This document shows, piece after piece, positions 1 through 8,115 of a stretch of DNA of 14,236 bases. Made by a program: the position numbers and the translations under genes. Origin of the DNA: Bryobacteraceae bacterium (lineage in GTDB: Bacteria; Acidobacteriota; Terriglobia; Bryobacterales; Bryobacteraceae); contig JAICMB010000024.1 in NCBI GenBank assembly GCA_025929455.1, positions 1 through 14,236 on the forward strand, in the 5' to 3' direction. Each line of letters opens with the position of its first letter. The stretch's first letter is position 1. The notes beneath the pieces are model-generated. The model saw only the letters and a program-made list of their open reading frames with translations. It did not search any database and was not told the origin of the DNA.

Positions 1-1499
1 TCCGCACCGCATTGGGCGCCGGATGGCAACGGTTGGTGCGCCAGTTGCTAACGGAAAGCGTGCTGCTGGCCGTGATTGGTGGAGCGGCTGGACTGCTGCT
101 GGCCAGCTGGTGCCTGCAAATCATGCGCGCCATCAATCCCGGCAATATTCCGAGGCTCGATGAGATCCACATCAACGGAGCCGTTCTGGCCTTCACGTTC
201 GGCATCGCGCTGCTCACCGGCGTTCTGTTCGGCCTCGCGCCGGTGTGGCGCGCGATGAAAGTGGATCTGAATACGTCGCTCAAAGCCGGCGGGCGGAGCG
301 CGCAACGGGACGGCGGGCTTAACCTTACACGGAACCGGCTCCGCGGTCTGCTGGCGGTGTCCGAGTTGGCGCTCTCGCTGATGCTGCTGATTGGCGCTGG
401 GCTGCTGATCCGCAGTTTTGTGCGCCTCGAAAACGTGTCGCCGGGATTCACCACCAATCACGTGCTCTCGATGGAAGTGATCGCTGCCGGCCCCAAGTAC
501 CGGCAGGACAAGGCGGCGGTGCAGTTCTTCAACAACGCCGGCGATCGCATCGCGCATCTTCCCGGTGTGCTCGCGGAAGGCGTCGTTTCGGCGTTGCCGC
601 TGACCGGAGAAGTGGGATGGGGTCACATCGACGTCGAGGGCTTTATTCCGCAACCGGGACAGGAACTGCAGGCGGACATGCGGGTCGCCTCTTCCGATTA
701 CTTCCGGACCATGGAGATCCCGCTTGAGAAGGGCCGCTTCTTTTCGAATCACGATACGGCGGAAACGCAGCCAGTCGCAATTGTGGAGGACCGTTTTGCG
801 CAGCGCTTCTGGCCCCGCGACAATCCCATCGGCAAGCATGTGTGGTTCGATCCCAAGAAGCCGATGACGGTGGTGGGCGTGGTGGGGACGGTGAAGCAGT
901 ACGCACTCGACAGCGAAGGCAAGATTGCGCTCTACTTTCCACACCAGCAGATGACCAGCAACCAAATGTTCCTAGTCGCGCGCACATCTTCCGATCCGGC
1001 CGCGCTTTCGGGCGCTATCGTCCGCGAAATCCATGAGGTCGATCCGAGTGCTGCGGCATACCAGATCCGCACGATGCAGGACCGCCTGCACGCATCCCTT
1101 GCGCGCCAGCGCTTTTCCACGACCATGCTGGGCGCGTTCGCGCTGTTTGCGTTGATTCTGGCGGTCGTCGGCATTTACGGGGTGATGTCGTACCTCGTGA
1201 CGCAGAGCACGCACGACATCGGTGTGCGCATGGCTCTCGGCGCGCCGCGAGGCAACATCCTCGCTATGGTGCTGCGGCAGGGCGCCGAACTGGCGGTGAT
1301 TGGAATCGGCGCGGGGCTGCTTGGCGCCGCTGTGCTCACGCGCGTAATGGCGAGCCTGCTGTTTGGCGTTAGTGCAACGGATGCGGTGACGTTCTCGACT
1401 GTTGCCGTACTGCTCGCGTTGGTCGCGATCGGGGCGGCATATGTTCCGGCGCGGCGCGCGACCAAGGTAGATCCGATGATGGCGTTAAGGGAGGAATGA
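1..1499 (+). CDS. ADOP/MacB-like ABC transporter permease, C-terminal part
   Basis: This is the 3' part of an inner-membrane permease of the MacB/FtsX type, most like the 'acidobacterial duplicated orphan permease' (ADOP) family; these usually lie without an adjacent ATPase and run to about 800 residues or more. The frame is already open at the left edge (codons from base 3), so the TTG at 12 is not a real start. Visible order, numbering from that TTG: an FtsX-like block with membrane segments near residues 15-38 and 56-80; an amphipathic/basic linker; a further membrane segment near 113-132; a MacB-type periplasmic domain to about 365; and a second FtsX block with membrane segments near 375-395, 425-445 and 460-480. 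It ends with the family-typical ARRATKVDPMMALREE tail and a TGA stop. ADOP proteins are thought to take part in export or mechanotransmission, but the substrate cannot be inferred. No ATPase or PadR regulator is visible in the window. Confidence 0.88.
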   Translation, partial: RTALGAGWQRLVRQLLTESVLLAVIGGAAGLLLASWCLQIMRAINPGNIPRLDEIHINGAVLAFTFGIALLTGVLFGLAPVWRAMKVDLNTSLKAGGRSAQRDGGLNLTRNRLRGLLAVSELALSLMLLIGAGLLIRSFVRLENVSPGFTTNHVLSMEVIAAGPKYRQDKAAVQFFNNAGDRIAHLPGVLAEGVVSALPLTGEVGWGHIDVEGFIPQPGQELQADMRVASSDYFRTMEIPLEKGRFFSNHDTAETQPVAIVEDRFAQRFWPRDNPIGKHVWFDPKKPMTVVGVVGTVKQYALDSEGKIALYFPHQQMTSNQMFLVARTSSDPAALSGAIVREIHEVDPSAAAYQIRTMQDRLHASLARQRFSTTMLGAFALFALILAVVGIYGVMSYLVTQSTHDIGVRMALGAPRGNILAMVLRQGAELAVIGIGAGLLGAAVLTRVMASLLFGVSATDAVTFSTVAVLLALVAIGAAYVPARRATKVDPMMALREE

Positions 1500-1538
1500 C
1501 GAGTCGAACTCGCTGGGGGATCGTGCGTCGGCGCACGA
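1500..1538 (+). terminator. Two tandem hairpins after the permease stop
   Basis: Immediately after the TGA there is a 5-bp stem (CGAGT 1500-1504 with ACTCG 1508-1512, loop CGA), then a perfect 7-bp stem (TCGTGCG 1521-1527 with CGCACGA 1532-1538) closing a TCGG tetraloop. The position just past the stop suits a transcription end or mRNA 3'-end stabiliser. There is no T-run after it, so a classical intrinsic terminator is not shown. Confidence 0.35.
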
Positions 1539-1617
1539 AAGCGGGTCTGGAGTGGCCCACCGTCGAAGGGCGGGCATAGGCATAAGGAACTTCGGCGCTG
1601 GCTCTTGTGCGGGCGAG

Positions 1618-1658
1618 GGCCGATTGACAATCGGCCGCAGGTTGACAACCTGCCCCAC
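1618..1658. repeat. Tandem pair of GAC-loop palindromes with CCCAC tail
   Basis: Two adjacent perfect hairpins abut without a spacer. The first has stem GGCCGATT (1618-1625), loop GAC, and stem AATCGGCC (1629-1636). The second has stem GCAGGTT (1637-1643), loop GAC, and stem AACCTGC (1647-1653), followed by CCCAC. The stem sequences differ but loop and layout are the same, so this looks like an intergenic repeat family whose stems vary by compensated change. A third member lies at 1721-1743. Function is unknown. Confidence 0.6.
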
Positions 1659-1720
1659 CACGCGGCGGGAAGTTCCTCAAAAGCGCCGGACGACGGTCTG
1701 AGTTTCTGGAGAGACCCGCT

Positions 1721-1743
1721 GCAGGCGTGGACGCCTGCCCCAC
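1721..1743. repeat. Third palindrome with CCCAC tail
   Basis: The stem GCAGGCGT (1721-1728) pairs with ACGCCTGC (1731-1738) around a GG loop and is followed by CCCAC (1739-1743). The GCAGG...CCTGC outer stem and the tail match the second hairpin at 1637-1658, which suggests the same repeat family. Confidence 0.55.
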
Positions 1744-1830
1744 ATTGTTTGATGAACTTGCGCGCGCGGCAGGCGCTGAGGTGCAGCGCAAGGCCGGCCG
1801 CCCCACGCCGTCACGGTACCCTGAAAGAGC

Positions 1831-4347
1831 GTGCCCCGCCTTGTTGCTCCTCCTGAAATCATGAGTCCGGCCGGATACTGGCCGCAATTGCGCGCCGCCA
1901 TCGAGGCCGGCGCGGACGCGTTGTATTTCGGGCTGAAACATTTTACGGCGCGCGCGAAAGTGGGCTTTGAGGTCGCGGAATTGCCGGAGGTCATGCGCAC
2001 GCTGCACGCGCGCGGCGTGCGAGGATTCGTCACGTTCAACACACTGGTGTTCGAGCACGAGTTGGCGGAAGCGGCGCGCGCGATTGCCGCGATTGCAGAG
2101 GCGGGTGCGGACGCGCTGATCGTGCAGGATCTCGGGGTTACGAAACTGGCGCGCGCCATCGCGCCGGGCATCGAGATTCATGCCAGCACGCAGATGAGCG
2201 TTACCAACGCCGCGGGCGTTCGCCTAGCACAGAGTCTGGGGGCAGATCGCGTTACGCTCGCGCGGGAGCTATCGCTCGATGAGATTCGCGCGATTCGCGC
2301 GCAGACGTCGTGCGGGCTCGAAATGTTCGTGCACGGCGCCCTGTGCGTGGCGTATTCCGGACAGTGCTTCTCGTCGGAGGCGTGGGGCGGCCGCAGCGCG
2401 AATCGCGGGCAGTGCGCGCAGGCGTGCCGTCTGCCGTACGCGATGGTAGTGGACGATGCGGTTCGCCCGCTCGGAGACGCGCGGTATCTACTTTCGCCCG
2501 GCGATCTGTACACGTTGCAGCAGATTCCCGCGATTGTGGAGTTGGGCGTTGCAGCGCTGAAGATCGAAGGCCGCTATAAGGGCGCGGATTATGTTGCGCT
2601 GACGACTGCGGCATACCGGCGCGCGGTAGACGAGGCATGGGCCGGCCGGCCGCATGCGGTGTCGGGCGAAGAGGAACTACGGCTGGAGCAGGTGTATTCG
2701 CGCGGGCTCGGGCCGTATTTCGTTACCGGGACAAATCATCAGGCCGTGGTACGCGGGCGTGCACCCCGGCATCGCGGCGTGCTGATGGGGCGCGTGGCAC
2801 GCGTGAATGGCGATCGTGTTTGGGTCGCGCCCGGCGAAGCGCATGAGATCGCACCGTTGAAAGCCGGCGATGGTGTGGTGTTCGATGCCGCGGACCGGCG
2901 TAGTCCGGAGGAGCGCGAGGAAGGTGGCCGCGTACATGCGGTCGAAGGTGCGCCGGGCGGGCTCATCGTGTTGCGTTTCGGCGTCGGCGCGATCGATGCG
3001 TCGCGCATCGCGGCGGGCGATCGGCTGTGGCGCACGCACGATCCGGCAGTGGAACGGTTGACGTCCGTGTACACGGAAGCGAGGGCGCCGGTGCGAAAAC
3101 AGCCGCTCGTGGTGCGGGTGCGTGCACATGCGGGCGAGCCGCTCGTCACCGAATGGTTTCTGGCCGCAGATCCGCAGGTGCGCGTTTCTGTGCAGCGGGA
3201 CGCAGTCCTCGAACGCGCGGCCAATCGGGCGAGCGATGCGGAAACGGTGCGGGCACAACTGGCGCGGCTGGGTAACACGCCATATGAATTGGCGCGGCTT
3301 GACGCGGATATTGAGGGCGAGCCGTTCATTGCGGCATCAGTGTTGAACGCGATCCGTCGCGAAGCCGTAGAGGGCTTGCAGACGCTCCAGGTGCGGCGTG
3401 TAGCGGACGTAAATGATCCGCTTGCGGCGCTATCGGGTGCTTTGAAAAAACGAAGCCAACCTCCACCGGAAAAGCCGCGAATGGCGGAACTCCATCTTCT
3501 AGTGAGGACGCCGGAGCAGCTTCACGCGGCATTGGCCGCAGCGCCAGCTTCGATCACACTCGACTACCTCGATCTTTACGGACTAAGGCCGTCCGTGGAG
3601 CGGGTCAAGGCCGCGGGCGTTCCGGTACGTGTAGCGAGCCCGCGCGTCCTCAAGCCCGGCGAGGAACGCATCGTGGATTTTCTCGTACGGCTGGACTGCG
3701 GGATTCTAGTGCGCTCCGCGGGGTTGCTCCACACGCTCGCGGGCAGCGGCCGCACACTGACCGGCGATTTCAGTTTGAACGCGGCAAACTCGTTGACGGC
3801 GGATATGGTGCTGGCGATGGGAATCGACCGCATCACACCCACACACGATTTGAACGCGGCGCAGATCGCGGCGCTGGCGGAAGGTGTCGGTTCCGAACGG
3901 ATCGAAGTCATCGCGTATCAGCATCTGCCCGTGTTTCACACTGAGCATTGCGTGTTCTGCCGGTTTTTATCGACGGGAACGAGCTACCGCGACTGCGGGC
4001 GCCCGTGCGAGAAACACCGTGTTGCGCTGCGGGACGGGAGCGGGCGGGAGCATCCGGTGCTGGCAGACGTGGGCTGCCGGAACACGGTGTTCGGAGCGGA
4101 GGCGCAAGAGGCGAGCGCGCATCTTGACGCGTGGATGCGCGCCGGCATCCGGCATTTGCGGCTTGAGTTTGCGCATGAAGCGGGCGAGGATGTGCGCCGC
4201 ATCACTACCGCGTTTCAGGACGTACTTGCGCGAGGCGTGAGCGCGCGCGAACTCGGCCGTCGCTTGAAACAGATCGCCGCGCAAGGTGTGACGCAAGGCA
4301 GTCTTTTTGTCCCGAAGGACTACCTTACATTACCCGTTCTGCAATAA
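1831..4347 (+). CDS. U32 family protein (RlhA/YegQ-like), two Cys-cluster modules
   Basis: This 838-residue protein belongs to the 'peptidase U32' family. Members such as E. coli RlhA, TrhP and UbiU/V act in RNA or quinone hydroxylation with a four-cysteine Fe-S cluster, so true peptidase activity is doubtful. The N-terminal barrel begins PEIMSPAG and has GADALYFG and the signature region EMFVHGALC. The four cysteines are C172, C179, C195 and C199 (spacing x6, x15, x3, as I recall for RlhA). LKIEGR follows at 243-248. A variable middle (about 290-500, DUF3656-like) leads to a second barrel-like module (from about 551) with another cysteine set, C707, C710, C722 and C726. The total is longer than RlhA (about 650). 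The GTG start at 1831 lies directly after an in-frame TGA and keeps the conserved PEIMSPAG; only a weak AAAGAG precedes it. The alternative ATG at 1861 would cut the motif. The gene ends 3 bases before the convergent S41 stop. The exact substrate is unknown. Confidence 0.88.
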   Translation: MPRLVAPPEIMSPAGYWPQLRAAIEAGADALYFGLKHFTARAKVGFEVAELPEVMRTLHARGVRGFVTFNTLVFEHELAEAARAIAAIAEAGADALIVQDLGVTKLARAIAPGIEIHASTQMSVTNAAGVRLAQSLGADRVTLARELSLDEIRAIRAQTSCGLEMFVHGALCVAYSGQCFSSEAWGGRSANRGQCAQACRLPYAMVVDDAVRPLGDARYLLSPGDLYTLQQIPAIVELGVAALKIEGRYKGADYVALTTAAYRRAVDEAWAGRPHAVSGEEELRLEQVYSRGLGPYFVTGTNHQAVVRGRAPRHRGVLMGRVARVNGDRVWVAPGEAHEIAPLKAGDGVVFDAADRRSPEEREEGGRVHAVEGAPGGLIVLRFGVGAIDASRIAAGDRLWRTHDPAVERLTSVYTEARAPVRKQPLVVRVRAHAGEPLVTEWFLAADPQVRVSVQRDAVLERAANRASDAETVRAQLARLGNTPYELARLDADIEGEPFIAASVLNAIRREAVEGLQTLQVRRVADVNDPLAALSGALKKRSQPPPEKPRMAELHLLVRTPEQLHAALAAAPASITLDYLDLYGLRPSVERVKAAGVPVRVASPRVLKPGEERIVDFLVRLDCGILVRSAGLLHTLAGSGRTLTGDFSLNAANSLTADMVLAMGIDRITPTHDLNAAQIAALAEGVGSERIEVIAYQHLPVFHTEHCVFCRFLSTGTSYRDCGRPCEKHRVALRDGSGREHPVLADVGCRNTVFGAEAQEASAHLDAWMRAGIRHLRLEFAHEAGEDVRRITTAFQDVLARGVSARELGRRLKQIAAQGVTQGSLFVPKDYLTLPVLQ

Positions 4348-4350
4348 GCG

Positions 4351-6057
4351 TCAGCGGCGCTTGCGATGCGGCACGGGCGCAACGGCGCCGCTGTGCTCGA
4401 TGGTGTCGACCATCGCGTTCGCGAAGGCTTGCACGAAGGTGCGGCCGTTGTTTTGCAGGTTGTCGCCGGTCATATATTCCTGTTCGATGTCGGGGCGCAC
4501 GCCGATGTTCTCCACATAAGGCGCGGCCGGATATTCGGACGACACCACGGGATGCGCGCGCGACATCAGAGACTCCGTCGTGCTGGCGTACGCTTCCGAG
4601 TACGTGGTGACCTCGAAATCCTCGACGCTGCCGCCTGCGCCCATGGTGCGCGCGCCGAAAATGGGACCGCGACCGTTGTCCTGAAACGCTGCCGCGAACA
4701 TCTCTGCAGCGGACGCGGTGAATTCGTCGGTGAGCAGCATCACGGGTTTGGTGTAGGCGTTAAAGTTGCCCTTGTTATCGCTCGACGGATCTACATCGAG
4801 CGATACTCCGCAAACTGGAACTGGCGGCGTGAGGCCGCTCGGACGGGAGTGCGCATCCTGCATCGTCGTGAGTATGGACTGGAGCTGCTGCAGGATATCG
4901 TCGGGCGCACCCTCCGTCTGCGCCTCTTCTACGGCCTGCTCGAAACTCCCTACCCACTCCTGCGTAGCGCGGATTTCTAAGCCGATCGTACGGAAGCTGT
5001 GCGGCATGATGTGCTGCAGCAGAGCTTCGGTGTAGCAAGCATCGCCGCCGGGGTTGCGCATGAGATCGACGATCAGGCCGTCGGTGTTGGCCTGCATGTA
5101 GGCGATCTCGTCGGCAAAATCGGGCTCGAAGAAGGTATCCGTGAACGATGGAATCCGGATGTAGCCGATTGTGTGCGGGCCCTGTTGAAAGGTGCCGGAG
5201 TAGAACGGATCGAAGCGGCCTTTGCCGAGCCGGATCTTGAATCCGTCAGGCAGCGTGAACACGGGGGCAACCGCTCCCATGCCGCGCACCGATTTTTCGC
5301 TGCGGATGACCATGTGGCGAAGCGTGCGCAGGGGCGCCATGTAGTCGCCGTGCGAGGCTATTACGCTCGACTGCACGGGAACGATCGGGCCGACCGTGGT
5401 CAGCGGCGTACCAGTCTTCTGCCAGGGGATGGTGGCGATCGCCGTATCGCCGCTCTGCGTTTTGATCTCCACGTTGGCGGTGTCGCCTAGCTGCCCGGCA
5501 TGCGGCATGATGACTTGCGTGCGCGAGGTGAGGAGCGACGCCGCGACGCGGTTCGTGCTGACGGTGTTGGCCGCGACGGCGTATTTCTGGAATTGCGTGA
5601 GCAGGTCGTTTACGGAGATCCCGTCGATGGAGAGAATTTCATCGCCGACCTTATACGGGAAAGTCGATTCCGGTAGAACCGTGCGATCGATCGAGTCTAT
5701 TAGCACGTGGCCGTCGTAGATATCCGTCTTGAAGCCCAGTGTGGCAGTAAAGTTGGAAGGCAGCTCGAAACCGTCATGCGCGTCGTCGAAACTGGCGACG
5801 TACTCCACACAGATCTCGTAGAACTCGAGGTCGTCCTTGGCGGCGGCGACTTTGGCGAGCCAATCGCCGATATTGAGAATGTCGACGTGAAGGGCGTCGC
5901 GCTTCCACTGTGCGGGTCCATAGCGGACGGCGTAATTGGCGGCAAGCTGCGCGAAGTCGGCCGTACGCTGGGCCGGAGTGAGTTGCGCGTACGCGGCGCA
6001 ACCGGAGGCGCAGAGAAGAATGGGTATGAGCCGCCGGATGAAAAATAAAGCGAGCAT
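4351..6057 (-). CDS. Secreted S41 family (C-terminal-processing/tricorn-like) protease
   Basis: This is a 568-residue exported serine protease of family S41. The N-terminus is a signal peptide (two Arg, hydrophobic 10-19, likely cleavage after AYA at 24). An N-terminal helical part contains DDAHDGF (His94). A PDZ-like domain at about 105-205 carries PYKVGDEILSIDG. The S41 catalytic core at about 295-525 contains IGYIRIPSF, DGLIVDLMRNPGG, and the nucleophile motif TDEFTASAAEMF with Ser449. The place where CtpA-type enzymes carry the catalytic lysine reads GARTMGAGG, without lysine. This suggests a tricorn-like His/Ser mechanism with His94 as candidate base (inference). The ATG at 6057 gives an intact signal peptide, though no strong ribosome site precedes it. 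Its 3' end faces the U32 gene with a 3-base gap. Two AAGTACTAA copies lie upstream and may be operators. Natural substrates are unknown. Confidence 0.85.
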   Translation of the reverse strand: MLALFFIRRLIPILLCASGCAAYAQLTPAQRTADFAQLAANYAVRYGPAQWKRDALHVDILNIGDWLAKVAAAKDDLEFYEICVEYVASFDDAHDGFELPSNFTATLGFKTDIYDGHVLIDSIDRTVLPESTFPYKVGDEILSIDGISVNDLLTQFQKYAVAANTVSTNRVAASLLTSRTQVIMPHAGQLGDTANVEIKTQSGDTAIATIPWQKTGTPLTTVGPIVPVQSSVIASHGDYMAPLRTLRHMVIRSEKSVRGMGAVAPVFTLPDGFKIRLGKGRFDPFYSGTFQQGPHTIGYIRIPSFTDTFFEPDFADEIAYMQANTDGLIVDLMRNPGGDACYTEALLQHIMPHSFRTIGLEIRATQEWVGSFEQAVEEAQTEGAPDDILQQLQSILTTMQDAHSRPSGLTPPVPVCGVSLDVDPSSDNKGNFNAYTKPVMLLTDEFTASAAEMFAAAFQDNGRGPIFGARTMGAGGSVEDFEVTTYSEAYASTTESLMSRAHPVVSSEYPAAPYVENIGVRPDIEQEYMTGDNLQNNGRTFVQAFANAMVDTIEHSGAVAPVPHRKRR

Positions 6058-6084
6058 CCCGAATAGTTTACCTGTGCTTCTGTG

Positions 6085-6130
6085 GATTTCAAGTACTAAA
6101 TCGAGGGTTTGTGATGATGAAAAGTACTAA
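6085..6130 (-). promoter_or_regulatory. Paired AAGTACTAA sites upstream of the S41 gene
   Basis: AAGTACTAA occurs at 6091-6099 and 6122-6130, each preceded by GAT and three variable bases (6085-6090, 6116-6121). The copies start 31 bases apart, close to three helical turns, and each contains the palindrome AGTACT. Read on the gene's strand they lie about 34 and 65 bases before the S41 ATG. This arrangement suits a dimeric regulator binding two sites on one DNA face. The regulator is not identifiable from the window. Confidence 0.35.
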
Positions 6131-6201
6131 TAAGCGATTCGGCTCAAACCACTCGCCGGTATCGATCAGCCGGGGACACCTGTGACATGGCACGCTGTGC
6201 T

Positions 6202-8115
6202 TCAGTGCAAATTGTCCACCAGCATGAGATTGGCGCCCGCGCTGTCGATCACCGAGTACAACAAGGACTTCTGATCCTGAGATAACGCCATTCCGACGAA
6301 TGGCTTCTTTCCGACGTGCAGCAACGTCGTCCGTTTTCCGGTTACGTATTCGAAAAAGTCGATCGTGGTATCTTGCTGTGATTTGCCCAGCGCCAGAAAA
6401 TACAGGCCCCGGCTCCCAGCGACGAAATTCAACGCATAACTCAACCCGCCGACAACGAACTCCTCCTTACCGCCATCGACCGGTACCCGCCAGATCGAAG
6501 TCGGCGCACCGGTGTCTTTGGCGTAGTAAAGGAAGCGCCCATCCGACGATTCGCTTGCGGCGATCCCTCCTTGTTTGGTGATGCGAGCCGGCGCGCCGCC
6601 GCTTGCAGGCATCTTCCACACTTCAACCCTTCCCGTGTGGTTTGACCCGAAGTAAATCCAGCGCCCATCCCGCGACCAACGCGGTTGCACCTCCTCGGCA
6701 GGATCGTCCGTAATGCGGTGAATTTCACCCGTATCCGGCGACAATAGATACAAGTCCGAAGAGCCTTCACGCCGCGAGTTAAAGAGAATGACGCGTCCAT
6801 CCGGGGACCACCGCGGGTTCGAGCATTGCGGCCCCCGCACCGAGGTCATCTGAGCGGCATTGGACCCGTCCGCATCGGCTACCCAGATTTCCTCCGTCCC
6901 CGACCGCGTCGAAGCAAACGCCAGCCGTTTCCCATCGGGCGAGTAATTTGGCGTCTCCTCATCGAAAGTCGAACGCAGTATCGGCTGATTGCCTGAGACA
7001 TGTTCGCCGTCCAATGTAGCTTTCCAAAGATTGGAATCTCTGAATTGTTCCGCGTACACGAGTCGGCCGCTCTTCGATATGCTGATGGCCGTAGCGCGTT
7101 CTCCGAATGAAAGCAGTTCGGGCGCGGTCACATTTCCGCCCGGAACCGGCGGCACATGGAGTCTCCACATGCGCGAGATGCCAAGGTGACCTCCCGACGA
7201 GAACGCCACATCGCTCCCCGACGGCATCCAGGCGAGCCCCTGAATACCAAGCTCGCCCGTCATCCTCGCGGGTGCTCCCGCAGCCTGGAAACCGGGCGAA
7301 AGCGGAAGGACGTTCATTGACGTTGCCCAAAGCGACCGCTCGCGAACGAACGCCAGCTTTCCCCCGTCGGGAGAAAACGCTGGCGCCCAGTGGCCGAACT
7401 CCTGCCGCCTTGCCGTTGTGAGCCGTCGCTTTTCGTTCCCATCCGCGGCCAGCATCCAAATGCCCGCATCGTGCTCTCCCACGGGGCACCCGCCGAACGC
7501 GATCCACTTTCCGTCCGGGCTCCACGCGATATCTCCTGGCGTTTCCACGTGCTTGATTCGCCGGACCATCGTCGGTGTCTCCGGAACCCGCATCGTAACG
7601 TCCGCGATTTTACGCTCTGCGCCGCCCAGTGCCGGAATCACGATCACGCTCGCGACGAGTTGCTTACTGAAGCGAAGGAAGGCGATGCGCCGCCCATCCG
7701 GTGACCACGCCGGGCTTTCATCCCACGCCGGATTGGTGGTCAGCCGCAGCGGTTCCCCAGGTCCAACCAGCTTCACATAGATGTCGGAATTGTCCTCGCT
7801 CGCGCCGCTCCACGCAAAAGCGACCTGGCTGCCGTCGGGCGACAAACTCGGCTGCGTCTGAAATCCTGGATAAGACGTAAGCGGAACTGCGGCGGCACTC
7901 TCCGTATGCCGCTCGGGCGTCCGGACGGCGCCTACCTTGATGTAAGTGAACGCGGCGCCCGCAACCACTACGGCAACGCCCAGCGCTAATGCCAACGCAG
8001 GCACATGACGGCGCTTGTTTGCTGCGCCGCCGCGCTCCGAGCCTAATCGCTGCCGGTGACTGAACCCCGAGTTCCTCCTCGACCTCGACAAGAGCGACCT
8101 GCAGATCGCTCGCAT
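6202..8115 (-). CDS. TolB-like propeller sensor half of the split Ser/Thr kinase
   Basis: This 637-codon open frame encodes what is almost certainly the C-terminal half of the kinase gene upstream, separated from it by a frameshift. The first 30 or so residues are out-of-frame kinase sequence, so the ATG at 8115 is unlikely to be a genuine start and has no clear ribosome site. Meaningful sequence begins with a basic stretch NKRRH (34-38) and one membrane span at about 39-58. It is followed by a TolB/WD40-type beta propeller with repeated xSPDGxxxAF units (for example LSPDGSQVAF, WSPDGRRIAF, FSPDGGKLAF, YSPDGKRLAF, WSRDGRWIYF). In intact acidobacterial homologues such a propeller sits outside the membrane and is thought to sense a ligand or mediate protein contacts. 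It ends VDNLH with TGA. The next gene (S41) starts 144 bases downstream and probably has its own control sites. Confidence 0.8.
   Translation of the reverse strand: MRAICRSLLSRSRRNSGFSHRQRLGSERGGAANKRRHVPALALALGVAVVVAGAAFTYIKVGAVRTPERHTESAAAVPLTSYPGFQTQPSLSPDGSQVAFAWSGASEDNSDIYVKLVGPGEPLRLTTNPAWDESPAWSPDGRRIAFLRFSKQLVASVIVIPALGGAERKIADVTMRVPETPTMVRRIKHVETPGDIAWSPDGKWIAFGGCPVGEHDAGIWMLAADGNEKRRLTTARRQEFGHWAPAFSPDGGKLAFVRERSLWATSMNVLPLSPGFQAAGAPARMTGELGIQGLAWMPSGSDVAFSSGGHLGISRMWRLHVPPVPGGNVTAPELLSFGERATAISISKSGRLVYAEQFRDSNLWKATLDGEHVSGNQPILRSTFDEETPNYSPDGKRLAFASTRSGTEEIWVADADGSNAAQMTSVRGPQCSNPRWSPDGRVILFNSRREGSSDLYLLSPDTGEIHRITDDPAEEVQPRWSRDGRWIYFGSNHTGRVEVWKMPASGGAPARITKQGGIAASESSDGRFLYYAKDTGAPTSIWRVPVDGGKEEFVVGGLSYALNFVAGSRGLYFLALGKSQQDTTIDFFEYVTGKRTTLLHVGKKPFVGMALSQDQKSLLYSVIDSAGANLMLVDNLH

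Larger units (their letters stand above)
1539..1830. other. Intergenic block with palindromic repeats, no gene seen
   Basis: Open frames across this stretch on both strands translate to low-quality sequence without recognisable motifs, and they run through the palindromes, so none is called as a gene. The block holds the three palindromes listed separately. It presumably also contains the promoter of the downstream U32 gene, but no convincing -35/-10 pair was found. Confidence 0.6.

Noticed and set aside
48..965. 305-codon minus-strand open frame opposite the permease gene
   Set aside because: His/Arg-rich shadow frame with no motifs, fully antisense to a well-supported membrane protein gene.
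1624..1647. Two perfect TTGACA hexamers (1624-1629, 1642-1647) that could be -35 boxes of the U32 gene
   Set aside because: They are the centres of the palindromes, and no -10-like hexamer lies 16-18 bases downstream of either; explained by the repeat.
4352..4393. Hairpin CAGCGGCGC/GCGCCGCTG at the U32/S41 convergent junction as a shared terminator
   Set aside because: The 9-bp stem is real, but the loop is 24 bases, most of it is S41 coding sequence, and there is no T-run; chance is likely in GC-rich DNA.
7718..8060. C-terminal 120 residues of the kinase open frame as a genuine Cys/Arg-rich domain
   Set aside because: It reads as out-of-frame propeller sequence and is opposed by clear TolB repeats in the adjacent frame; openness is explained by high GC.
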